Below are positions 24,666 to 34,903 of a DNA stretch of 64,000 bases, one piece after another; within the stretch, counting starts at the first letter, position 1, and the number at the start of each line of letters is the position of its first letter. The notes under the pieces are model-generated. The model was given only the letters and a program-made list of their open reading frames with translations, had not been told where the DNA came from and made no database searches. A program made the translations under genes and the position numbers. This stretch comes from Adiantum capillus-veneris. Taxonomy: Eukaryota > Streptophyta > Polypodiopsida > Polypodiales > Pteridaceae. The stretch lies in contig CM043950.1 of assembly GCA_014529385.2 (NCBI GenBank), positions 158,180,545 to 158,244,544 of the forward strand, written 5' to 3'.

Positions 24666-25434
24666 CTACAAACCGTGCTCAACCATTTGTCCAACAGAAA
24701 CAAGATTCTTTGTAATCTTTGGAACATGAAGTACATCTGCTAAGTACTTTGATTTCTCACTCTTCGTATTTAGAGGTATGTCCCCTACATGAGCAATAGG
24801 GTGAGTTATGTCATCTCTTGTCTGCACATAGCCTGACACATCTGGTTTGCGCATATCTCTAAACCACTTTCCACGAGACGTCATGTGATTAGAGGCACCT
24901 GAATCCACATACCAAACATCATCTTGGGTGGAATTCTCTGCAGTCATTGTATTCATCACATGCTGCATAACAAACATGCGCTCGTTTTTGCTGTCATCTG
25001 CATCTCTGCTAGTAGATGCATAGTTGCCATGTTCTCTCTTTCCACTTGCTTTTTCCTTTGGACAGTCACGTGACATGTGACCTCTTTCACCACAAGTCCA
25101 ACATTCACTCCTATCTGTAGTATGTTGCTGCCTGCTTGATCCTGCACCACGACCTCTTTGACTCCCCCTACCTTGAGACTGGTTTCCCCTACCACCTGTA
25201 TTGTTTTGATTTGATTGAACTTCTTGAAATTGGCCCCTGCAACCTCTTGGGCCTCGACCACGACCTCTACCTCTACCTCTGTTGGAGTTAGAATAGAAGG
25301 CCTGTTCAGAATTATTTCTTCCATGAGAAGAAGATGTGTCAAGGTTCTTCTCCTCAAGAATAAGCATAGAAATCAAATCTTGGAACACGGGGATGTCGTC
25401 TCTTGTATTCATGGAAGACCTGAAATGTACATCA
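24666..25434 (-). pseudogene. copia-3 gag C-terminus and protease
   Basis: Downstream of the DNA transposon the gag frame resumes with SSMNTRDDIPVFQDLISMLI, then a glycine/arginine-rich nucleocapsid (NRGRGRGRGRG), the zinc knuckle CWTCGERGHMSRDC, and the aspartic protease motif WYVDSGASNHMTS. The frame ends at a TAG (24666) where related elements have CAG, so this looks like a single C-to-T change before the integrase region (VRFNSNGC...). Confidence 0.9.
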
Positions 25435-25467
25435 ATTAGGAAAAATATGGACTCTCCTTGGGCCTTT
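25435..25467 (+). repeat. Left terminal inverted repeat of the DNA transposon
   Basis: Matches the reverse complement of 34904-34934 with one inserted base and one substitution. It interrupts the copia-3 gag frame. Confidence 0.85.
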
Positions 25468-25639
25468 TTGATTAGTGAAGGCTTACGGGAGAACCAATGA
25501 GAAGGCTCTTGGGATATCACCTAGAGGGGGAGGAATGGCAGGGGTGCAGCCTAATTGTCTCCCTCTTCAATGCTTGGTTCTTAGAGAGAGGTGGGAGGTA
25601 GGCTGGGAGGGGGGGGGGGGGGGGGGGTAAATAGGAGGA

Positions 25640-26157
25640 GAGAGGTGTCATAAAAGAGGGAGGGACCCCAAAAAAAAAAACGCGCATGCTTAAAAACCCT
25701 AAAAATTGAATTTTTTTTAAAAGTTCCAAAGTTGACCCATTTGCCTCCAAAACTGTCCCAAAACATAAACTAACTTAAAAAAGTCAATTTTTACCCCCAA
25801 AATCCACTTTTCTCTCTCTCCCTCATTATTTTTCTCTCCCTCATTATTTTTCTCTCCCACACTCTTCCTCTTCTCCCTCCTCCCATTCTCTCTCTACAGT
25901 CAAGGCAGCCATAGCCAAAAGCTTTCCACCACTCTCTTCCTCTCTCTTCATAGCTCCCCCTTCTCTCACACCTCCATCAACCCTCTACAGTCCCACACTC
26001 CATAGCTCACAGCTCCACTATCCTCTCTACCTCTCACTCCTCTCCTCTTTCTCTATCTCCACTGTCAAAGCCACCATAGCCACCATAGGCAGCTCACCTC
26101 ACCCTCCCCTCACTACTCAACTCTTTCAAATCCCTTCCTAAGCCCAACTTCCCAAGC
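25640..26157 (+). promoter_or_regulatory. Pyrimidine-rich upstream region of gene 1
   Basis: A long CT-rich stretch (CTCTCTCTCCC, CCTCATTATTTTTCTCTC repeated) leads to the ATG at 26158. I see no clear TATA box. It is non-coding and probably holds the promoter and 5' leader of the adjacent gene. Confidence 0.4.
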
Positions 26158-27486
26158 ATGTCCACGCATAGACGGCCCAAACCAGAGATAGAGGAGATTG
26201 TGTTGCACAACACAAAAGACTCAGAGGGGGTATGGATCCCACAAGTATTCAAGAAGGGTGCATGGATCTACATGCAACCGTCACGTGTTGGACCTCATCG
26301 CGTACGGTGTCGAGGCGTATTGGAACGTCATTGGAAGGGCCGGCTATTGGAATTCAAAGAAACAAAGTCCGGAATGGTCGCCATCATGCAACACGTCTAC
26401 AGTGCAGCTGAGCTCCACCTCAAGAGAGCTTCAACTCAATTTGCACCTCATTGTAAGTTTTCATGGTTTAGCTATCCCATGCATATGTCATGTTTACGTT
26501 TATGTGATCATTATGTTTAACTAAGGGCATTTGTAAAGATGTTTTTCCATCCAGCTTAGTTGAGGAGCATTTGCTTGAGTGCCTCTCAGGCATGTTCATG
26601 GTTGTGCATGCTCACATTGGGGAGCTTATGTTTCCTAATTTTTCATCGAAAAAACTTACCGAGCAGCGAATATTCATGTACTCCCACAAGTACGTGGTGC
26701 CGAAGTCAAGCCAAAGCTATGGTAGGTTAGAAGCCGTACTGGAGACACCCTCATTGCAGAGTGCAGAATGGCCAACTCCAGACCATTGGGCTTTGCTTTC
26801 TTTCAAGGGCAAGGTGCTGCAAGATTTCCAAGGGTCCCTAAAGTTTGGTAAGGCAACCAGATTGGTGGGTCTCAGTTGGCATTGTCCCATTCATTTGTTT
26901 GTGCATGCATTCCGCTCTCTGCCGATTGTAGAAACACCAACAATGTTTGTTTGCAAAGAAGTTGACATAGATGCAATGGACACCATTCTAGGTATCAATT
27001 GGGGCTATGTTGACGGTTTGCATGATGGTGACCGTTATAAGTGCAATGTGTCCCCCCACACAACTTTGCCTTCGGTATTTGAAAGCAAGGTGCACCTTGT
27101 ATGCACGGTTTAGCTATGAGAGGTGGATGCACAAACGTGGCAAATGGATACCCTTGCAGCTGACAGCCGAAAAGATTCAATCCTTTGAAATTCGTGTCCG
27201 CATGCCCAATAACGAGGTGGAGGTGGTTGCAGTGAATCCGCATTGGACTCTTGCCAATCTTCGGGAACACTTTGTCATAATGGGATTCGAGGATGTCGGT
27301 AATGCAAGTTTCAAACTAGAACAATGCAAGGTCTGCTTTGTGCTTGCTTAGCTACCTTTTCTTATTTTTTGTGGGTTTTTGTATTTTGATTGGCCATTTT
27401 TGGTTGTATAGATTGGAAGGCGGATGGAGGCCACTATGCTTGTTTACAAAGATTGGGCTACAGACGAAATCATCTTGTCTAAGTGA
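26158..27486 (+). CDS. Transposon gene 1: unknown protein with ubiquitin-like C-terminus (4 exons, 356 aa predicted)
   Basis: I propose exons 26158-26452, 26560-27015, 27086-27330 and 27412-27486, all with GT...AG introns of 70-107 bases. Joined, they give 357 codons with no stop. Without the third intron there would be a frameshift near 27100, so that intron (27016-27085) is the weakest call. The protein starts MSTHRRPKPEIEEI. The middle is rich in aromatic and histidine residues (WHCPIHLFVHAF). The last 75 residues, from FEIRVRMPNNEVEVVAVNPH, have the spacing of a ubiquitin fold: two beta strands, a helix starting TLANLREHF, then FKLEQCKIG and the end TDEIILSK. The ubiquitin-like call is inferred from pattern only. 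I do not recognise the N-terminal part. Confidence 0.6.
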
Positions 27487-27642
27487 ATTGGCTTGTAACT
27501 TTAATCGTTTATATATTGGATATTTTATTAAATATTTTGAAAAGTTTTAAGGTGTTGTACTTGATTTTGTACTTGATTTTTAAGGTGGTGTAAATTTATT
27601 TTTTAGTGCATATTTTTTATTTTTTTCGAGATGGAATATGTC

Positions 27643-27649
27643 TATATAA
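27643..27649 (+). promoter_or_regulatory. TATA box of gene 2
   Basis: TATATAA followed by GG, about 80 bases before the ATG at 27731. A start of transcription near 27675 would give a leader of about 55 bases. Confidence 0.6.
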
Positions 27650-27730
27650 GGAGGACCACCTCCTCATTTCACCATTTTCATCCCAGCATTGCAGAGAGAC
27701 CTAGCATACCCAATCACACAAAGAGAAGAA

Positions 27731-29292
27731 ATGGATGCTACTAGTGCTTTAGATGCATTCCTTACTGAGGTTGGGCATGCAAATCGCCCTGAGCTTCAAG
27801 CATTTTTCACAACCCAACCCGATTTGGAAACCACCTTGACCCTCCACTCTCAATCTCTTGAGCACATTACTTCATAAATTTCCACGTGCATGGGGAGATT
27901 CATTGTTGAGTTACCAAACCGGCCAGGGCAATGGGTCCCTGAAGGCCTTCTCCACCACATCTACCAAGGGGACGGGCCATTTCATCAGCGGCTTGCACGC
28001 TTTGCCACCATAGCACAACCCGCCGGACAATATGTTCGGCTTGAAGCTGTGGATGTGCGAGCAATGCGTAAGGGAAGGATCGGAAACACTTTTTTCTCTG
28101 TTCAGGCCATAATGATCTTCCTCCTTCACGAGTGCCCAGCAGGCCCTGACGTAGTGCTACCTCACTTGCAGATCGGCGAGGTATTAGCTGATTTGAAGGA
28201 CCCCAAGCCCGCAGCCATTGACTCATCCACAGAGGAGAGGACGCTTGCCTTGACCTACCCTGTAGGGATTCAAGGCCTCTTGGAGGCCTCTCCATCAGTC
28301 GGTTCATCCTCCGGACCGCCAGAAGGAACCACCACTCGGGATGCCATCCCTGAGGTAGAGATTACCCGCTTCTCCTCCATTGTGGTGGGTGGGGAGGAGT
28401 TTGTCTTTATGCACGATCTGGAGAAATCCTTTGAGCTTCGCATGGATGAGTGTTTCGCCATCCTCGATGCCCATGGCAAGTTTGATCTTGATACCACCAC
28501 CTCCCATAACGATGATCTCCTACTGCCCATGGGGAATACTTTGGCGGACACAGTGGCGATCGCACAAGCCGAGGTGGCAACGACCGAGCAGTCCAAGGTC
28601 TCTGAGGAGGAGTTTGTGGCCGTGCAAGCCATGTGTTTGGCTAAACGTGCAAGAGTGGATTCACCACCACCTGCTGTAACACCTGTTTTGCTTGATCCAA
28701 AGGGAAAGTCAAGCGTGGATCTTTACTTGCACCCGGATGCCGATGAGGAGGATCGTAGACAAGAGGTATAGATGCTCACTTACATTTGACTGTTACAAAT
28801 GATTTTGTTAATGTTATATGATAATTCTGTGCCATATCTCAGAAAACCTATGTTCTGCAGGATGTTCTGGAGGTTGACGCATGGGCGCAACGGTCAGGGG
28901 GGAGGAGGACGCCGTGCGGACCTCAAGCGGCACTTGCTCACTACCTCGGCACACTTCCCACTGGTGTCGTGGTGTTTGTCCATGCCGACTACTCTCCCAA
29001 TGGTCGCTACAACATTTTTGCTCTCCGTTCACTCTCCAAGGCGTTGTGTTTAACAACACTTGCCCAAACGGCCAACCTTGTAGTGCTTGTAAAGAAAGAT
29101 TTTGCAATATCCACTTTCGGTGTAAACTTTCGTGGGCGCCTTATTGCCCATGTCGGCATGAATCAAGATGTAGGGGTTAATGACACCCAAGAAATCACAA
29201 CCACTTTACTTAACAGGGAGCCACCCCAAAAGGCCAAGCGCCAAAAAATTGTAATTAGAAAGATCCTAAAGCAAAAGCCCGATATCATGTAA
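27731..29292 (+). CDS. Transposon gene 2: unknown protein (2 exons), one in-frame stop near the start
   Basis: The first frame begins MDATSALDAFLTEVGHANRP at 27731 and meets TAA at 27875-27877; the same frame continues and reopens at ATG 27890 (MGRFIVELPNRPGQW). Exon 1 ends at 28765 before GTATAG, and exon 2 runs from 28861 to the stop at 29292. From 27890 the product is 435 aa. Recognisable features are an acidic, alanine-rich middle, VVVFVHADYSPNGRYNIFAL in exon 2, and a basic end (PPQKAKRQKIVIRK) that looks like a nuclear signal. I know no family for it. The TAA may be a mutation, lie in an unrecognised intron, or mean that 27890 is the true start. Confidence 0.55.
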
Positions 29293-29527
29293 AGCATTGA
29301 TTTCTTTACTGAAACTACTTTTTGCTGTCTATGACTCTCTTTCTTGCAAGGTTTTGAATTTCTTATATGTTGGGCTTCCATTGTGTATGAGAAGCACCAT
29401 AATTTCTCCTATGACTACTAAAGGGTCTGGCAGGCATTAAAATTCAAAAAATGTATACTTTGTTATATCTAGGATTCCAAAGTTATGTATGTGCCTAGTA
29501 AAGGGCTTGGAAGTCCCTAAAATATGT

Positions 29528-29596
29528 TGCCACAAGGGCGCGCATTGGGGCTTTCCATCAGCTGATGAACTGTGCAAATGTGCGTCCTTGTGGCAG
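29528..29596. repeat. Foldback 1 in the convergent spacer
   Basis: GTTGCCACAAGGGCGCGCATT faces AATGTGCGTCCTTGTGGC. The arms are nearly the same as those of foldback 2 at 30053-30126, so the two structures are related. Confidence 0.8.
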
Positions 29597-29690
29597 ATGA
29601 AATTGGACACATCTAAGAGCATACCTAGGTACAAAACAGAGTGACAAGACATTAATACCCAGTTGCAAAAGAGAAAGACATGGATACCCA

Positions 29691-29940
29691 GGTAACCTTA
29701 AGCCCATCTTGCCCTAGATACCTAAAGTTGTATCAACAAACCACAAGAGTAAACTGTGGCAATATCTAAGCCCTTTTTGGAGTATAGGAGCATACCCAGT
29801 TACAAAACAGAGTGACCAAGTAACCTTAAGCCCATCTTGCCCCAGATACCTAAAGTTGTATTAACAAACCACAAGAGTAAACTTTGTGGCAATATCTAAG
29901 CCCTTTTTGGAGTATAGGACTGACATGGACTAAGGGGGGA
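29691..29940. repeat. 128-bp tandem duplication in the convergent spacer
   Basis: Two head-to-tail copies share GTAACCTTAAGCCCATCTTG, AGATACCTAAAGTTGTAT, AACAAACCACAAGAGTAAAC and CCCTTTTTGGAGTATAGGA, and differ by a few bases. Confidence 0.85.
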
Positions 29941-30052
29941 TGATTTCCAGCAGCATCTATGCTAATTGAAGCATTGAAGCAAACAAAACATACTTATTGC
30001 TTGTCAAAATTGTCTGGAAACCACTGGAAAGTGTCTGGAAAGCACTAGGAAA

Positions 30053-30126
30053 GGCTGCCACAAGGGCGCACATTGTGTCCATCCATAGGCCTCTGGAAGC
30101 CCCAAATGCGCGCCCTTGTGGCAGCC
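30053..30126. repeat. Foldback 2 in the convergent spacer
   Basis: GGCTGCCACAAGGGCGCACAT faces ATGCGCGCCCTTGTGGCAGCC across about 35 bases, giving a stem of about 21 base pairs with one mismatch. It could end transcription, be a small foldback element, or yield small RNAs. Confidence 0.8.
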
Positions 30127-30447
30127 AATTTTGGGGCATTCCAAGCCATTTTCAACACTTTGTAGATGTTTTTGCCATGCAATAGTGAGTCACATAGCAT
30201 GGATACATCAGGAAGTGCATTCCCCACTTAGCCAAGGTGCTAAACGTAGGTATTTTTCACAATAACAAGCTAATGGCTACATACATACAATAGAAGGTAG
30301 ACAAAACTTGAACCAGTGCTACATTGCATGGTACAGAATTAAAACAATACAATGCGCAGTGGGGTATACAATAAAAGATGCTTATATTCAAATTCTTCCC
30401 AATCTTGGAGTTCCGTAAATACAAAAAGGTTGATGCCTAATTACAAG

Positions 30448-31311
30448 CTACTCCTCATGGGGCAAACGGTGAGCAAGCTGCATATCCTTGGGCATAATGG
30501 TTACACGCTTTGCATGGATGGCACAGAGGTTAGAATCCTCGAATATGCCAGTTAAATATTGCTCTGCTGCCTCTTGGACTGCCTCTATGGCCACGGCGCC
30601 CATCCGAAACTGAGTGTTGTAAAATTGCAAAACCTCCCTCCATAGCCTTGCAAAAGGGGCCCTCCGAATCAAGAGCGCGGTGCTCTTTTGATAGTGTCGA
30701 ATCTCCGCAAAAGCACGGCTGCGCTTTCGTACCTTCTGAGGTCAACGTGGAGGTGCATTTTTGGCACGAGTCGGGGCAGCTTGCTCCCTCTTCTTGTAGA
30801 CAATGCTCTTTCTCTTTTTTTTCTGCACAGGCACTTCCAACACCTCATAATCTGATTCCACCCACTCTCCATGTGATTCGTGCTCTTCACTATTGACCGG
30901 ATGTGATGGTGTAGGTCCACTCCCTTTAGGAAGTGTCTTACCCCCAATAGACATGTGAGCCTGATAAGTTTGTATTTGGACGCCAACCCATGGGGCATCT
31001 TCATCCGTTTACGTCTTTTCGGAGCCTTCTGATGGTTGCTTTTGGCTGTTTGTTTCTTTGCCCTGGTCGCTCTCATCCTCCCTATTGCCATCAGAATTGT
31101 TGGAGTCCGATGAATAGACAACAAGGCGATGCTTATGTCTCTCTTTTGCTGCTGTAGAGGACTGGCCATGCTGATTTGAAGCTCCAGCTTCTTCTGTGTG
31201 GACTTCACCTTGAGCTTGTGAAGTTCCAGCTTCTGTTGCTGTACCTTTGAGTCGTTGGCCATCCGGCCCCTCTGGATATGCAATCCTAGCCGTTTGTTTT
31301 GTTCTTGCCAT
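30448..31311 (-). CDS. Transposon-borne histone H3 variant with extended tail
   Basis: The ATG at 31311 opens MARTKQTAR, identical to the start of canonical H3, then [14 protein letters not shown] in place of KSTGGKAP. A long acidic then basic tail follows ([31 protein letters not shown]). The end is a full H3 fold: [62 protein letters not shown]. By hand I count 53 of 85 fold positions identical to canonical H3. One frame covers all 288 codons but holds TAA at 31009-31011 and TGA at 30742-30744. Both can be removed by GT...AG introns of 93 (30920-31012) and 66 bases (30736-30801), sizes like the other introns here, giving 234 aa. If not spliced, it is a pseudogene. Its role, inferred, is nucleosome assembly on or near the element. 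Confidence 0.85.
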
Positions 31312-31353
31312 GGTAGCACCTAGTAGGGAAAATGACAAAATGAGCCCCTTCAA

Positions 31354-31363
31354 CCTTTAAATA
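31354..31363 (-). promoter_or_regulatory. TATA box of the H3-variant gene
   Basis: On the minus strand TATTTAAAGG, about 43-52 bases before the ATG. It lies in the 141-base gap behind the transposase gene stop, so the H3 gene has its own short promoter. Confidence 0.6.
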
Positions 31364-31452
31364 GGTTTTTTTGAGATTTGGGCCCTTTCACACTATGCGG
31401 CCAATTGAGTGAAACTCAAATAAAGAAATTGAATTTAACAACTAAACCTGGA

Positions 31453-34326
31453 TCATGCGGACGGCTGACGCGACGCCCAAACGTTGCCTTTTCGATATTT
31501 AGTTGCACGCCAAGCTTCATGGCCCAGGGACGCTCGCGAGCGTTTCCACTTCTCGGATGTTGCAGTACGGGAAGCGTTGCGTAATTGCTTTGCTAACATC
31601 GATTCTCTTGCTTTCTCAATAGTACGAGTTCTCCCAAAGGTGTGCCTAAAAAACCAGTTAAACATCTCTTGGAGGTAGTTGGAGTATGAACTACCACCAC
31701 CATGCCGAGTATTCTTGAAGTAGACTCCTTTTGCTCGATAGTGGGACTTCTCCATGCCTTGTGTACTCCATATATCAAGCGAACCATAGCGGTCCATGAA
31801 GTATGCACCATGCGCATAGAGAATGTGCTAAAACAACCAAAAAGGAGATAAGCGAATAGAAAAGTTGCATTTTGAAACATTGTGTATGTATTAAGTCCGT
31901 TAAAACAAACCATGTAGTGTGTAATCTTGCTTTCAGACCATCCGTCCTTAGCGGCCTTTGTGAATTCATAAAGCACCTTCTTGAACTCCTCTCGCTGCTC
32001 AACGGTGGTGCTTGAAAGATTCATCAATTGCACAACCTTTTGAAAGGATGACCATACTAGCTTGCGTTGGTTAGCAACCTCCACATTGGGATCTTTGTCC
32101 GTCGTGCATGAACACAAATCTTTCCACAACTCCCACCGCTTCTCACTTGCTAGATCGACACTTGCCTTGGATACCTGCATTGGAGACTTTGACATCTTCT
32201 TGAAAAATCGACGTGCCTTGGCTCCATTCATGGAAACCTTCTGTGCCACCTCATATGTCTTCTCCCTACAAGTCTCTGCTACAATGTTCACCCTTGATCG
32301 GTGACATCCAATCTCATTAAGGAGCGTCTCCACCCCCTGCAAGGAGTCTTTTGACCGTTGAAGGGGCTTCATTGTGAAAGCATAATCAATGTGATGCTTT
32401 AGGATCCTATCAAATATTCGCATAAACGCATGCAATGTACAAAAGTGAACATTGTTGAGGGAGAAAGGAATTATGGGGTTCCACCCAGGATCTTTGCTAT
32501 CCCTATTGGGCACCTGCAGCATATCACATGAAAGAACCGAAGTTTGCCACTCCCTATTTATATGGTCATCATTATCTTCGTCCTGACCTTCCACTTGAGT
32601 TGCTCGACTTGTCTTATGCCCTTTCGTACAGAATGGACAGGGAAGTAAAGAATTTGCACCTTGTTTGCATCCAAGCATGCACTTTATGGTCTTTAGATCA
32701 CCACCTAAATGCCATTCAACATCAAACTCTCCACGTCCTGGAACCATGAGCTTCTCAGCGTTTATTTGAGCTTTAATGACCTCTGTGACCCATGGGATTC
32801 TACTGAAAATCCATGCAAGGACTTCATGTGTCTCTTTCGGAACTTCAATTGCACCAAGCCACCATATATCCTTCTCTGATTGCACACTAAAAGAGGGCTT
32901 TGTCGCTTCACTCGAACTGCAAGATTGCTTGGCATAAGCTAGGGCTTCATTCATAAGCGTGATGCTCATTCTCTCCAACTTTCTCCCTTTAACAATTACA
33001 CACTCATCCAACTTCAGCACGAACACAAGCTTGCCTTCAAGAACTGCCAACAACATAAAGCCTCAGAATGCTTGTTATGACACATCATAGAGCATGTATG
33101 CAACTCTAAACTAACCTGCATCACTCAAATTGTAGAAAACAGCCATGGACTGCTGCAATCGTATCAAGTCCACAAAGATATTGTTGAATTTGGTGTAAAC
33201 AAACCCTTCGGTCCGCAACACACTATTAGAAACAACACCGCTTCCCTTCCCGCGGCCCTTCCTTCCTTGTGATTTGCTACGGAGCGGCTGAAGAGGTATC
33301 GTGTCTTCAATATACAAGTAGTCCCCTAATCGGTGAACAACATCTTCATTTGACACCTTCTTGGCAATCTGCACTCTGTGAGGAAGTGGGAATAGGTTTT
33401 CCGTGACTCCTCGACTTCTTAATGCATCTTTTAACACTTGATGTATTGCTTGATAGCCCTTGGTACTAACCCCAACAGCATCACAAATATCCTGAACATC
33501 TAGATCAGTGACAATATTAGAAAAATCACTAAGAACTCTCTTAGTGATTGCGTCTTTCAAGTGTTTTGCCTCTGGAGCATCAAGCATCCCAATAAAATCC
33601 TCTTTGTTGAAACAAGAACGAAGTAAAGTAGCCCTAGCTTCCGCATTCTCGCCGCCGCACGTTTCTTGGACGAAGTTCCTATTGCCCAAAACAACAATGA
33701 TGAGCCGTATTAGACTTAAACAACATGAGGGACAAAACATGTTACCTCATAGTTGTCACCCTTCGTTTTCTTGCACCTCCACGTGGTGCAAGAGTCTGAA
33801 TTTCGGACAACTCTCGTTTCCTCACCATACCTCCCACGGCAGTACTCTTCATGTGTGAAAGAGTATCCTCAAGCTTTTTAATTACATTTTCCTTGGTTGT
33901 GATGGTTCTCTTTGCCTTCTCAAGCGCACTAGTAGCTGTTTGCATCTGATCTTGAAGATTGTGGAAACTCCCATTGAGCAACTGCCAATGACGCAAGTAG
34001 ATCTCGGACCGCGCAATCTCGTGTTTGTTGAGTCTCGTGCAGTAGCCCAACAAACCTTGCTCTCCATTTCCAACGTATTGCAACAGTGATGGAATGTTTG
34101 TAAAAGACGGATGAACATTGAGAGAAGGATCCTTTGGATACAAGCATCCGTCTATCCAGAGATCCACATTCTTCTCCTCTTGAGCGCGGCGCTCGTTGGC
34201 TGAAGGTAATGTACCCAAGCATGTTTTCTTTGTCGGAACATACTCTTGAGGTAGGCGTAGGAAAAGCCCTGGAGACCTACCGCGTGAAGAGCTTGCTGGG
34301 ACATTGGTCACGTCGTCAAGAGGCAT
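31453..34326 (-). CDS. Transposase-like protein, 4 exons, 883 aa, intact after splicing
   Basis: Exons on the minus strand are 34326-33746, 33678-33116, 33043-31911 and 31827-31453, with GT...AG introns of 67, 72 and 83 bases. The sum is exactly 884 codons with no stop or frameshift. The start MPLDDVTNVPASSS was chosen because the open frame above it is only translated tandem repeat. Residues about 150-185 form a likely coiled coil (LQDQMQTATSALEKAK). The catalytic core as I read it: D394 in VLKLDECVIVKG, D497 in WHLGGDLKTIKCMLG followed by CPFC (C517, C520), LHAFMRIFDRIL, and E785 in DIWSTQGMEKSHYRAKG. This D...GGDxK...CxxC...LH...E layout is one I associate with unnamed transposase-like proteins of cnidarians, arthropods and fungi. 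It should cut and join the inverted repeats. Superfamily assignment is inference. Confidence 0.75.
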
Positions 34327-34903
34327 TGTAGGATGGAGAGATGGAGCTTGAAGGATGGAGAGATAGAGCTTGTAGGATGGAGCTTGAAGGATGGAGAGAT
34401 GGGTGTGTAGGTGCAGCAGCAGGTGCAGGTGCAAGGGGGATGGGTGTAGGAGGGAAAGTTTTCAATTTTGGGGGGAATTTCCTAAAAGTTTGGAGGGAGT
34501 CAAAAAATGTTGAATTTTGAGTAATTTAACTTAAAAATCTTTTTTTTATTATGTGTATATGTTGGGGGTACTTGTTAGGGGGGAATAGAGTTTTTTTTTA
34601 AAGTTTTTGAAAAAAGTCATTTTTTTGACCTCTTTGACCCACGGATTTGCTTAGGTGGCATGGGAGAGTTAAGAGGCCACTTACAAGTTGGCCAAAAAGT
34701 TAGAGAGAGAAGACCCCCTACCCCCTACTTTTCAAATGGTTTACCCCCCCCTTCCCTACTTTTTAAATGGTTACCCCCGCCCCCCCCTCTTCCCCCTACC
34801 TTTTTAGGGGTCAAAGGTGGAGGAGACCCTACCAAAATAGCTCCATTCAAAGCCTTTGTCCCCCTTAATCTTGGCAGGCTTCCTTTAAATTAGGGATTCT
34901 TAC
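34327..34903 (-). promoter_or_regulatory. Upstream and subterminal region of the transposase gene
   Basis: Next to the ATG lie imperfect tandem copies of GGATGGAGAGATGGAGCTTG (about 34330-34400), forming the probable 5' leader. Beyond them come AT-rich sequence and C-rich tracts (TTTACCCCCCC, TTACCCCCGCCCCCCCC) that mirror the G-rich tract at 25605-25635 near the other end. No gene is seen. Confidence 0.5.

Larger units (their letters stand above)
29293..30447. other. Convergent spacer with paired hairpins and a tandem duplication
   Basis: It lies between the ends of gene 2 (+) and the H3 gene (-) and holds no gene that I can support. Two similar foldback structures sit at 29528-29596 and 30053-30126. 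Between them a 128-base unit starting GGTAACCTTAAGCCCATC is duplicated (29691 and 29819). Confidence 0.7.

Noticed and set aside
27900-28679. Minus-strand and third-frame open frames across transposon gene 2
   Set aside because: Shadow frames; the plus-strand gene has a TATA box, an intron with good borders and an uninterrupted frame.
30669-31319. A longer minus-strand frame (216 codons) overlapping the H3 gene
   Set aside because: It is a different frame of the same DNA. The H3 frame has clear family identity at both ends, whereas this one has none.
34327-34434. Earlier start for the transposase (translated MHLHLLLH...)
   Set aside because: The stretch is a translated tandem repeat (LSILQAPS units), so I use the ATG at 34326.
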